Shown here in pieces: positions 11,529 to 21,999 of a DNA stretch of 64,000 nt. This DNA is from Sphagnum magellanicum (Eukaryota > Streptophyta > Sphagnopsida > Sphagnales > Sphagnaceae), in contig CM038916.1 of NCBI GenBank assembly GCA_021904315.1, positions 2,790,001-2,854,000 on the forward strand, read 5' to 3'. How positions within the stretch are numbered: position 1 is the stretch's first letter; every line of letters starts with the position of its first letter. The translations under genes and the position numbers were made by a program. Below the pieces are notes generated by a model that was not told the DNA's origin, did no database searches, and worked only from the letters and a program-made list of their open reading frames with translations.

Positions 11529-13270
11529 ATTTCTCATTTTTCTAGGGATTTCGTTGGAGTGTGGTTTGTCACATTAATAATTCCCTAGCTTGTACATGGG
11601 TTGTATCTATTCCAATAGGGAAAGAACACGTATTTATAGTGGATTCCACTTTAGGTCCAAGTTTTTGTGCAATGTTGTAAAGGAAGTGTAGTGGCCCATT
11701 TCTAACATAAAGTTGTTCCTTCCATTACACTCCGGCCACTGATACTCAATCTATCTAAATGTTGGAGTGTGAATGGGTTTTGATTCCAATTCAGTTTGTG
11801 CCATCAAAGTCACTGGTTGAAAGTTGAAAGTTAACATAACTTGAAAGAAGGATAAGCTAGCCTACTCCACTTTGAGGGTGAACATATGATCTCTACAAAC
11901 TATAGACAAGTTGGTATATATTATGGATTTAACCAGAAAAATGGGGATGGGCGTTGCATCCCCTGAACAACAATATGGACTATTAATTTATATGTTCTGA
12001 ATAATAGAATAATAAATCCAAAAACAAATAATAATCTAGTTATGGAATGTAATGTTTTTTCAATTTTTGATGTTGCATCAATTGCCAGCATCCAAAGAGG
12101 GATTTAGCACCAAATGGCAACATGCTTCTAGAGCCCGTCCAAAAAGTGAAAACTGCTATAATAAAAAGACCCCAATCTTAACTCCAAGTTGAAATGTGAT
12201 AAAAAAAATCTTTGATGTTTTGTCACTATAACCTGCACAAAATATGGAACATGCAACCCATTTTTTCCCTTCACATTTATGCAAAATTTTGCACAAAAAA
12301 AGGGGCTGATATGCAACCTCTCTGGAATATCTACTCTTGGTTTTTTTACTAATGTTTTGTGTCTTCATCTAATACAAAATGTTATGTTCCCACCTTGGAA
12401 AAGCAAGCAAGTTGTCAAAGTTGGAATTGAGAACTCTGGGGGAAAATGGCAGAGCAACTTTGGTTGTCCAGTTGTGTGAATCTGATCACACAGAACAGGC
12501 AATTCACTTTTGCCTGGGAAGAGGACCTGCCGCTGTATGTGGTACAAGCCACAAAAGGCTCATATAAGTCTAGTTGCTTAACAGCTGAAGCCTTGCATAT
12601 AACAATAAGATGAAAATCCAAATTGCAGCTCAACAGTCGAAGACAGCCAAAGTCTTGTATAAATCAGATGTTAATGGAATCAAATTGTACCTTAGAGTAG
12701 GTGCACAAGCAGCAGTATAACAGGCTGCAAATCAGATCTTCTTCAAGGTATCATTGCACTCCATATCCAGTCGTGAAGTTAGAACACATTCTTCGGATCC
12801 AGATAATTACACCTAAAAACAGTTGCATGAATTCTCATACTACTTGTACATTATGTTCAATAGCTCCAAATGGTTGAAAAACATCTTGATGGATCTGACT
12901 TACTGGATTCACATCATCCTGTTTGTTGCAACTGGTACAAATCATCAACAAAACAATTTCCGAAATGAAAGGGTTGTTATTGAAGACGCCAATTTATTGA
13001 CAGACTTCAGTGATTAATTTTAAAGTTCATGGTGTAGGCTCAGTACCTGAAACTGTGCATTTGTGCAACTGTACATCACAATTCCATAACTGGCACTGTG
13101 CTCTGAGAGTTGCATACATTGGCTAATCTGATTGCACAGCTGTGGAGTGAAGACAATTGGAGGCCTAACTTGGCTACAATCCTTAAAGCCATCTGCTTCC
13201 TACAGTATTGGAGAAGTTCAATTTCTATTTTTTTGGCATTTGCCACTCAGAGATGTAAGGACTTAGTGTT

Positions 13271-14870
13271 TCAGGTCTTAAAACCATTCTCTCTTTCTTG
13301 AATGCTTTCCTTGCCAGTTGAGAGAGCATCTGGGGGATTGGGTTTGCCCTTTTTGGCAGTTCCTCGGTAGTCCTTGAAATTATGGAAGCCAAGCCTGTGT
13401 AACCATGATCTTGCTGTTTCCATAGAGATTTTTCGGTGCAGCCCAAACTGCAGTCCATTGCCATTATCCAGTATGGGTTTTGGCTGTGACCACAAACAAT
13501 AGGATGAGTCAGAAGAATCAAATGCCTCAAGTAGAGGATATACTGACCACTGCAAACAGCTCTGCCCAGTGATAATAAGAGAATTATTCTGCAAAGAACT
13601 GCCAGATTTCAGAATCCAAATCATTTGTTTTAGCCTCTACTGAGTACCATGTAAGCAGGGTCCTAGGAGAGCAGGTCATGCTGATCCTGCATGGCCCACA
13701 GAAAAATAAATTGGAAGACAGTTAAAAGAGATTCGACCTGGACATTTCTCAGAAGATCAGAGTTGCAAAAGTCACGGAATCGAGCAACTATGGATTCCCT
13801 TCCCGGCAGGTTGCCATTCTTTGGACAGTTCTCCTCAATCCAATCTCGAGCTCGCCTTTGCAAATGGTCTGGCTGCAGTAACCATTCAACTTTTACATGT
13901 TTTCCCTGCAGAGAAGGAACTGCTCCTGGTCAGACATTGTAAAGTGTAATGACCTAGATTGTGGCAAAAGGAGGTCTTTGTTCATAACAGGCTTAACTGT
14001 CATTCCTGATTAAGTGTATGTGCTGGCAGAACTGTTCACACATATGGTCCACTCTGGAAACTGTGTGTGAGAGAGAGAACCTGTTGGGAATCTGAGAAAG
14101 ATCCATCACCACGTGTGTCCCAGTCCTCTACCCATTTGCGAGCAGTCCTCATGGACACCCCCACTGACTGTCCTCCCTGCCTATATGCCTCACTCACCTG
14201 CTTCCACAAAATAAAGACACTATAATGAGCACTGCATGTATCTCATGTTGTTGCAGGCTCTTCTTCTCTAAAAATACATTCTACCTACCAGCAGAATGGG
14301 TGAAAAGAAAATCTTTACAGGCTCTTCTTCTCCAAAGATACATTCTACCTACAAGAAGAATGGGTGAAAAGAAAAATTGGCCATTTGAAATTCTCACAGA
14401 CGAAGTGCATACTGGATGCATGCAGGTGGTAGCTCTGTAGCAGACACACACCATAGCAAAACCAAAATTTCTGTCATGAACAGATTACAGACAAAGCAGT
14501 TTTTGAAGAAGGGCACCTTACATGGAGAGTCTGGGGAGGCGAGAGCCATATGCCTGTAGAATTCAGAGACACAAAAGAGTTGACGGGTTTTCAATGGCAA
14601 TTCCAACAAGTGTTGCAGAGCTTGAGCTCTCCCCTTCACAAAATCGGCATGGGTTTTGTTTTTGTTTGCTCCTCCTCCTCCTCCTTGCCGTCCTCCTCCT
14701 CCTCGCTTCCTTGACTGCTCAGGCTCTGGATCCTCCTCTTCTTGTTGTTGATGATGATGCTCTTTTTGAAGAGCCTCAGATCCAAACCCTAAATCCTCAT
14801 TGAAGTTCTCTGCCAATACTCTATTCTCTTGGTAATCCTCAGCAGGTCCATAGTAATCCTCCTCAGACAT
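13271..14870 (-). CDS. Transposase-derived protein with DNA-binding region only (about 283 aa)
   Basis: Four exons can be joined, all in phase 0: 14870-14517, 14197-14081, 13905-13738 and 13483-13271. Junctions are TGTAAG/GTGCCC to GAAGCAG/GTGAGT, CAACAG/GTTCTC to CTGCAG/GGAAAA, and GTCCAG/GTCGAA to TCACAG/CCAAAA. Exon 1 encodes an acidic start (MSEEDYYGPAEDYQ), a His/Gln run and a Gly-rich basic stretch. Exon 2 has a helix-turn-helix-like GVSMRTARKWVEDWD. Exon 3 begins GKHVKVEWLL and continues with ARDWIEENCPKNGN. Exon 4 carries ISMETARSWLHRLGF. Order and motifs match the N-terminal part of a transposase-like family whose members continue into a catalytic domain (typically after 'RWLHxLGF...KKGxYxDGHER'); here the protein stops instead. 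No internal stops were found. A 64-bp duplication lies in the first intron. It could be a domesticated DNA-binding protein or a truncated relic. Confidence 0.55.
14254..14381. repeat. 64-bp tandem duplication
   Basis: Two copies begin CAGGCTCTTCTTCTC at 14254 and 14318 and end around GAATGGGTGAAAAGAAAA. They differ at only a few positions. The pair lies inside the first intron of the minus-strand transposase-derived gene model. Confidence 0.85.
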
Positions 14871-15134
14871 GTAGTGAGTGTCCTGCACATCACTTTCAGT
14901 CTGTCGATCAGCATCAGGAGCACAATGCAACAACAAAATCCCTGGACTTTAGATCCCAGGCTCCAACTCCTCTCCAAGTCCCTGTGCTCAAGGATGGGAT
15001 TTTTCCCAAAATTCTCAAGGAGCTACTACTACCTCGAGGATTCCTCTTGCACGAAGGTTTGGAGAATGAGTTTGAAGCACTAGCTGCAGCAGCAGCAAAG
15101 ATTGGGGTAGAAGATGGGAGAAAACAACCAATCA

Positions 15135-15740
15135 TACCGCAGCGGTAGCCATTAGGATTTCATGAAAACTCCTCCGCGATGCATGGGCTTCTTGGGCATC
15201 GAGGTAAGGATGATGATGATAGTGCTGAGAGCAGACCAAGCTGCGTCCTCCCCGGTGGTGGTGGTGGTCTTCTTCTCCTTCGCCAGCAGTTTCCTGCCCC
15301 GACGACGCACCGGCGAGATTGGTCACCACCGTAGGAGGAGAGAGCACATTACAAGGTGTAAACGCCGATGTCGAGGAGTGTTGAAGACATATCTGACATC
15401 TCACCTCCTGATGAGGCTGCGGCGACATCATCATCATCATCCTCCGCTCCCCCACCTCCCCCCTCTCCTCCCTCTTGCTCTCTTTTCTTGCTTCCTATCC
15501 TCGTCCTATTCTCGCCCTCTCCTCCAACTGAAGAAGGAGCACTGAACCCTAACCCTAATTCTGATTCTTCCTCTCTCTTTTGTCTCTGGTTCTCACCCAA
15601 GTCTCTTCTCCCATATGCGAAGTCTGAATCACTCGCTCTTCTCGTCTCCTCTCCTTCTCACTCTTTTGGCAGGGGACTCGGGCAGTGAACAGTAGAGGGG
15701 ACGCTACATCATGAGATTGTAGCAAGGCAATGGGTAGATC
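15135..15740. promoter_or_regulatory. Possible shared upstream region of two divergent genes
   Basis: This interval separates the minus-strand transposase-derived gene from the plus-strand RecA pseudogene. It is GC-richer than its surroundings and rich in CTC/TCC runs on the plus strand, as in plant 5' leaders. It holds ATC/ATG microsatellite tracts near 15420-15450. Open frames on both strands here consist largely of His, Met, Pro and Ser repeats and show no domain. Upstream exons of either gene could lie here, for example a minus-strand frame from 15135 (MIGCFLPSSTPIF). Confidence 0.35.
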
Positions 15741-18076
15741 TTTCACAAGCTGCGTTGGTAGTGTCTACCAGCGCAGTCAATTGCAGCAATGTGGGTTCTC
15801 AGGGAATTGGTTCAATGAGTGGAGCTCTGACAGGGCATCCTCTTCTTAGTGTGAAAGCAGAAGCAGTAGCAGCAGCACGGCATGGATCTCCTCAGGATTC
15901 AGATGATGATCATCATCATCAAACTGATGAACAGCTTCACTTCCTGGACAGGGTAACGAATGCATTTCTCTAATTTCAAACTGAGATTGCAATCTCATTG
16001 TTGTCAGTAACAAGGTCGAGAGAAAGGATGATCACTCAGGTGGCTGGCTGGCTTTGATGTTCTTCTATCATCATCCCTTTCTTCTGTTTGTTTCTGAGTG
16101 TGGAAATCTTTCAAGCTTTCTCTTCTGTTTGGATTTGCAGCAGAAGGCTCTGGAAGCTGCCATGTCTGACGTCAATGGTTCTTTTGGCAAAGGAATTGTT
16201 ACTAGGCTTGGCAGTGCCGGTGGAGCCTTCGTGTAAGGTCCTTTCTCTATCCATCTCTGATAAGCTTGAATGTGTCCTCTTTCACATCAGAAGAAGACCA
16301 GAAGAAGGCCTAAACCCATGAAGATGATGATGTCCTTGGTGTAAATTCTGCATTGTCAGCTCCTCTGTTGAGAAGGAGAAGTTGAAAAAAGCTGATTCTA
16401 ATATCGCCAGATTCAACAACAGTGTTGTGCTTTGTTTTTCAGATAAATCTAGTACAAATTAGAAGGTTGCTGTTGTTTGATATCACTGAAGGTCCAATCT
16501 CATGATGGATTTTCCAAGGGTGGGCATTCAAAATTGGAGTTCGTGTGTGACATGCGCATTTGTGGATTCTTCAGGGAGACATTTCCAAGTGGTTGCCTTG
16601 CTTTGGATTATGAATAGGTGGGGGTTTACCAAAAAGCCACATTGTGGAGGTGTGCAGCTATCTAGTGCCATGGTGAATTTGGACTGTGCATTGTCATTGT
16701 GACTATTCATCAGAGGTTGTTTGCTTTAGATGATGGATGACCCACACCATTTGAGACTTGTTTTTATAATGAGGCACTGCTGCCTCGTTCTTTTGTCAAG
16801 CTCATTGATTTGACAATAGTGTTGCACAGGACCTCATGTAGTTCTGTATGCTTATGGCTGATTTGTGGTTCTTGTTAGACGGATTTTTGGTCCCAAGAGT
16901 AGTGGGAAGACAAGATTGACACTCCATACAATTGCAGAGATTCAGGTCAGTTCTTCACTTCCCCTTCTCTGCAGTCATTTTTATTTGAGAGCAATGCAAT
17001 TTTTGGATTGATGTCTGCAATACCATTTTGTGGCATGTGGTATGCAATAGTGAATGGAGGAGGTGCTTCACATTTCCTTTTTCCAGTTGTCAGACTTACA
17101 TTGAGAATGTTGTTGAGGACTTGGAAGCAGAACAAGGTGGCAATGCAATGCTAGTTGATGCTCAGCACTGCTTTGATCCTTACTATTCCAAGGCTTTGGG
17201 TGTCAATGTGGAGAGTTTGATTGTCTGTCAACCTGATAATTGGGAGATGGCCCTTGAGAGTGGGTTCTGTTCTCAAGCACCTTAAGTATATGAGGCATCC
17301 ATTAGTGTTGAAGCCAAAGATCGGATTTGTGGGATTTTCTTTTAAATGATTGGGCTACATTTGCATATCCAGAGTGCTTGAATTCACCTGTGCATGCAGA
17401 TAGAGGCCACCCTAGACCACAAGATTTAAGCAAGGCACATTTTGGGTCTCTTAGCTGCCAACCGAATGTGCAGATCTGGAGCAGTTGACATAGTATGCAT
17501 TGATTCTGTGTCTGCATGAGCTCCACAAGCTGAGACTGAGGTATTGCTTTCTTGTTTATGTCTCTGGAGTGCTGGCCAACATTGTGCATGAGTCTTCCCA
17601 TTTCTTCCGGGTTTGTTGTTGTGGGGTTTTTTCTGCAATTTCCTAGATGTGTTTGACCTCCTCTGAAAAAGAGAAGTTGTGGGCAGGTGTTTGTGACATA
17701 TAGCTGTGGAGGCACACATATTGGTGTAATGTTGGGGAAGGGAGAGATAGGGATGCAGTAGATGGGGCTTCAAGCACATCTAGTGAGCCAAGCACTTTGT
17801 AAGATGTCTGACAATGCTGCACGTGCTGGTTGCACACTAATATTTCTCAATGAAATTTGGCATAAGGTCAGTTGTATTGCTTGCATTGCTGATTGATTGC
17901 AGATTACTGTTTTGACTCCAACATCTGTTCTTTTGCTAACAGATGCTCCACACTGGCATTCTGTTGTGCAGCTGGCTGTGATGTACAGGAATCCTGAGGT
18001 TATGAGTGGAGGTTTAGCTCTTAAGTTGCTTGCCTCCCTCCACCTTGAGATTTGCAATACTGGTAAAATCAGATCA
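15740..18076 (+). pseudogene. recA: Plastid-type RecA recombinase pseudogene (intron-containing)
   Basis: Exons similar to plant nuclear-encoded chloroplast RecA can be followed in order: a leader exon ending DEQLHFLDR (to 15952); 16141-16232, QKALEAAMSDVNGSFGKG; 16575-16649, ETFPSGCLALDY; about 16883-16945, Walker A; about 17131-17257, NAMLVDAQH and CQPDN; about 17456-17540, RMCRSGAVDIVCIDSVSA; about 17739-17866, MGLQAHLVSQALCKM; 17972-18076, NPEVMSGGLALKLLAS. RecA forms ATP-dependent filaments on DNA for homologous recombination. Damage: a 1-bp loss before GGGLPK shifts the frame, stops follow SVSA (TGA) and GEIGMQ (TAG), Walker A is GPKSSGKTR instead of GPESSGKTT, the catalytic glutamate of DAEH is Gln, and the AG before the Walker exon is not at the expected place. 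Retained introns show it arose by DNA duplication or decay in place, not by retroposition. The C-terminal exons are missing or too diverged to see. Confidence 0.85.
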
Positions 18077-19790
18077 GTGAGCTCTTCTGTGTCATCTTGA
18101 AAGTCTCATCCAGTTTACATATCCAGTTTACATAGCAAGTAGTGGGACTGTTGCAAAGCACCTTCTGATTCATGTAGTAGCAGCATGAAAGTTTTCACAT
18201 CAATGTGTAGCATCAATAGGAGGCCACACCCATGAAATTCGTACAAGGGGTGTTGTGTATGCAGGCTGTACAAGAAAGCTTGCTGATGAACTACTCTTGA
18301 GGAGCAGTAAAAATGGCACAGCTTTTGTTACAGCTGTATTGATGAAGAGATGCTTAGTGAAGAAATCCTGGGTAATATAGACTCGCTGTACCTATGTTCA
18401 GTTGTAGGATTTTTTGCATTCTGCAGTGGGTTTTTCAGAACATGAGGTGACATGCCATTGATGAAAACTGACACCAGAGAAGTGCCACTGCAGGGGTACA
18501 AATCCCAAATGATCCTTTGTCCAGGAATTGGAAATGAAAATGCCAAAGAGTTTGCCTTCTCCAAGATTGCTTGCATCAACCTTCATGGCAAGAGACATGG
18601 ATTATACAAGCAGATTAGCAATATGTGTTGCTGATGCACATTGACTTCAGTTAAACTAATTAGTATCCATACATGTGAGTGGTATTGAATTGTATGTGGA
18701 ATCTAGACTGAGTTGTATGAACGAAAAGGTGTAGCCAGCTCTTTCTTTCATGAACAAGTGCTCGATTTTCCAGACGATGTTCCCCTTTGCTTGCAGGGAC
18801 AGAGTTTTAGTCCATCTTGCCAGCTGTAGAATACAGATCATGGTGAAAAAAACTGTAAAGTTGCAGTCCAAGGGCAATGGTGTCTGCATCTTCTGAAATA
18901 TTGTAGAGTCTTGGTAGAATCTGAAGAGAAGGGTCACTACAGTGGAATCAGCATCCTTTCCCAGCATCCTCAGTTTGAAGTGACAAAGTTGCCTTGAAGG
19001 TTACAAAACTGTATATGAAACTGGAACAGAATTCTCCACAATTTTTTGGATCATCTAGTCAAAATTGCATTTGAATCAAGCCTACAATCAGCTATGATGA
19101 GCAATCCCTGAAATTGAACCATCCTGAAGGTTCATAGATCTCTCATTGACAACTTATCCTATGAGAAATTCCACTCTGATCTGTGGGCGAAAAGATTGAT
19201 CCAATTTGCAGATGCTACTTGTTCAGAAACTCCTGGGTGCTTCTACCTGGATGAGGTTCTCAATTGACCTGGGCACTGTGCGGTTCACCAAGCGAATCCG
19301 CCTCCCATTAGCTCGATCAATGCTGTCAGCGCTGTGACTGCATGGAAGTGGATTGCAGGTTTGCTTCGCTTCAAGCTTTCGCTTCACTACTGTAAATCAG
19401 CTACTTACATTGTGAGAACACAGGAAGAAAAGACTTTCCCTGCAGTAAAAAATCATTGCTGCAACAGAAGAAGGAAATGCTTCAGTTCCTGTGTTCTCCA
19501 ACTCCTGTGTTCTCTTTCTCTGGACTTCTCTGCCATTTTGCGCATGTTACTGTTCTCGGCACTGTAGATGCAAGTGGTTTGCACTCTCAGCAAGCACTAT
19601 AGACGGACAGCACTGGAGATGCAAGGTACTGTAGATGTAGCCAATTTGCACTGTAGAGGTCAGTGTCCATAGACTCCCTAACCTTCTTGCCAAATTTGCT
19701 CCTCAGTTTGTTGATGGAGTCAAGGAGGTGCTTCTTCTTCTTTACCAGTTAGTATTGTTCCAGAACATCTAGGACTTCAAGAGAATGCAG
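18077..19790. other. Unassigned region with short degenerate repeats
   Basis: No RecA C-terminal exon is convincing here. Between about 19555 and 19660 the motif CACTGTAGATGCAAG recurs in four imperfect copies at irregular spacing. These could be subterminal repeats of the Harbinger relic that follows, but no terminal inverted repeats were located. Confidence 0.4.
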
Positions 19791-19791
19791 G

Positions 19792-20452
19792 TAGGTTGTG
19801 GACAAATGCACAATTTCAGTTTTTTCTGGATATTTGTGAAGAGAAATTATGGGAGTATGGTTGGAAGCCTTTCCAAAAAGCAAATTGGAAAGATTTTACA
19901 GAGCAGCTGAATGCACATTTTTCGAGAGTACATTGAGGTTGGAAGCAAATATGTGACAAGTGGAACAAGATGAAGGATAAGTATGAGACCAAAAAAAAGA
20001 AAACTTAGGTGATTGGTGCATCCCCTTCTGATTGGCCATGGTTTGAGAGATTTGATCAGATGTTCATAGAGATGTTTGGAGGCACAACCAAGATTAATGG
20101 CATTGCCAATGCAATTGATCAGGGAGTGCAGAATTTACATTCACATTCTGAGGTTCAAACTTTTGAGGTGAGTGATGATGATGTGACACAAGGCACTCAA
20201 GAACACTCTAGTCCAGCACAGAAAGCTCCTGTTTTTGGTCATGGAAATGAAGAGGAGGTTCGTGTTCCATTTATAGGATTAGACGCTCCAAGATCTAAGG
20301 CTTGTAAATTGCTTGGTGTGCAAGGCAAAGCCAACAAAAGAATGGAAAATAAAAGAAGAAAATTGGATGCAGGTTCCTTTACAATTGCGAATGTCATTAA
20401 AGAATTTTTAGAAGGTGTGAGGGATAAAAAAGATGAAGATGGAGATGATTGA
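19792..20452 (+). pseudogene. PIF/Harbinger ORF1, Myb/SANT-like DNA-binding protein, broken
   Basis: In one frame the translation runs from LWTNAQFQFFLDICEEKLWE through ANWKDFTEQLN, meets a TGA after HFSRVH, continues with GWKQICDKWNKMKDKYE, meets a TAG, and then continues with GASPSDWPWFERFDQMF to a lysine-rich end. The tryptophan spacing is that of the Myb/SANT-like DNA-binding domain of Harbinger-type ORF1 proteins, which help the transposase bind the element ends. The two in-frame stops make it a pseudogene. It faces the transposase relic at 20840-21997, as expected for the two genes of one element. Confidence 0.75.
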
Positions 20453-20839
20453 AAAAATTGCAAAATAGATGCTTGAGAGTGAACAAATAGGTAGAGAATT
20501 GATAGTGCCAGGTCAATTGCAAATGGCAGCATTGTTTGCTAAGGTTTTAAAGCTTAAAGATTCTTGAAGACGACAACTTTATGCACTTTGAGCTTGACCA
20601 TGGGCAATAAGGTAGTTCTGGTGTTTGTTTCATGTATCTTGTATAAGGGTTTGAACCCTTTGTTGCGGCTTGGAATTTTGTTCACAAAATTGATGTGGTC
20701 AAAAGTGTATTTGCATTTTGACCCATGATAATAAAACCCAAATGTTTGTTTCATTGTTCTATTGTTGCACTCTAACATCAATTGTGCTTTCATAAAGTAA
20801 AAAGAAATTGAAGGCCAAATGGTAATGCAAATGAATAAT

Positions 20840-21997
20840 TTATTTTTCAATTGGGTTGTCAATCAACCATTGTTCAAACAAAGCAATTCTGGGTTTTTCT
20901 CCTTCAATCTTTGCAATCTCTCCTTTTCTAACTGGTAGTAATCTATACCTAAATCCTTGGTGATTGTCTTGAGGAGTTGTTACATTTGGAGGACCCAATT
21001 TAGGTGCACCCATTCTAAACAATAGTTGTGAAGAACACAACAAGCAATAGCAACTCTTGCAACTCTAGCACCCCTTGAATTAAAATGTTTCAATATGTGC
21101 CACCTGTTTTTCAATGATCCAAAGGCATTTTTGATGATTACTCTTCTTGAGTTCATACTAAAATCATATCTTTGTTTATTCACATCAACTACATTACAGG
21201 TCTTTCAATTTTTTAATAAATATGGTCAAATTGGGTATGTTGCATCACCAATGATATAAGGTGTACATCTCACACCTCTAACAACCATCATTGGCTCTTG
21301 TAAAATCTCACAATTCTTAAACTATCTCTACACACTAGACATTTTGAATTGCCCACCATCATGAACTCCACCAAGTTAGCTAGCACAAACATTTTAAAAA
21401 AAATTTGTTGACATCGCAAATTGCTTGCATCACAATGCTATGAATTTTTTTCCTATTAAAAAAATCACTAGTCACAAGTGTCACTCTTTTGTTAAGGAGT
21501 GTTGCTAATTATATGTGAGTACCATCTATGGCCCCACAAATATTAGGCAAGCCTATAAGATCATGGAAACAATCTATAATTTTTTGTAGATGACCACTAG
21601 ATGGAATGTTAATGTACTTGCTAAACAACTTGTTTTTATCACATATGGCATCACACACTACGTCCACATATTTCCTTATGGTTGATGCTCTCACATTGAA
21701 CCGATTAGCCATGTGTGTGCCACTAGTTCCATGAGCCAACCTATAAATCCCAATGGCTACAATTTTTCTTATTTCTACTTGTGGTTGGACAAGATTCACA
21801 CATTGGGATTGAAGAAATGGTGTCAATTCTTCAACTAAACTATTGAAAGCTTCAAAACTCATCCTATAATAACCCATGAATTTCCTATTCCTCATTTCAG
21901 GGGTTGTATGCCATATTGTACTCTCCACAAAATCCCATTGAACATGTTGCTTAAGTTCTTTCCACCACAATTGAAATGGAAATCTTTTTCTACTCAA
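20840..21997 (-). pseudogene. PIF/Harbinger DDE transposase relic
   Basis: The N-terminal 160 residues are open and include a helix-turn-helix-like region (YRLAHGTSGTHMANRFNVRA) and the first catalytic Asp in CGAIDGTHI, directly followed by a TAA. Reading on: TSDFFNRKKIHSIVMQAICD, then a frame change to GGVHDGGQF, several stops, GDATYP with the second Asp, and RVIIKNAFGSLKNRW. At that last place active Harbinger transposases have the catalytic Glu (V-x-E-N-A-F-G); here it is Lys. Another frame change precedes the C-terminal end (APKLGPPNVTTPQDNHQGF). The enzyme would have cut and joined DNA at terminal inverted repeats with a 3-bp (TTA/TAA) target. It is clearly dead. I could not find its terminal repeats, so the element boundaries are open. 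Confidence 0.88.
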
Positions 21998-21999
21998 AA

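Larger units (their letters stand above)
9761..13270. other. Intergenic AT-rich region with two foldbacks, no gene seen
   Basis: No open frame here shows a recognisable protein. The only structured parts are the short hairpin at 10822-10881 and the foldback at 11407-11528, listed separately. The last few hundred bases may be the 3' untranslated region of the minus-strand gene ending at 13271. Confidence 0.55.

Noticed and set aside
15132..15545. Met/His/Pro-rich frames on both strands
   Set aside because: Low-complexity frames over trinucleotide tracts; no domain and no splice support.
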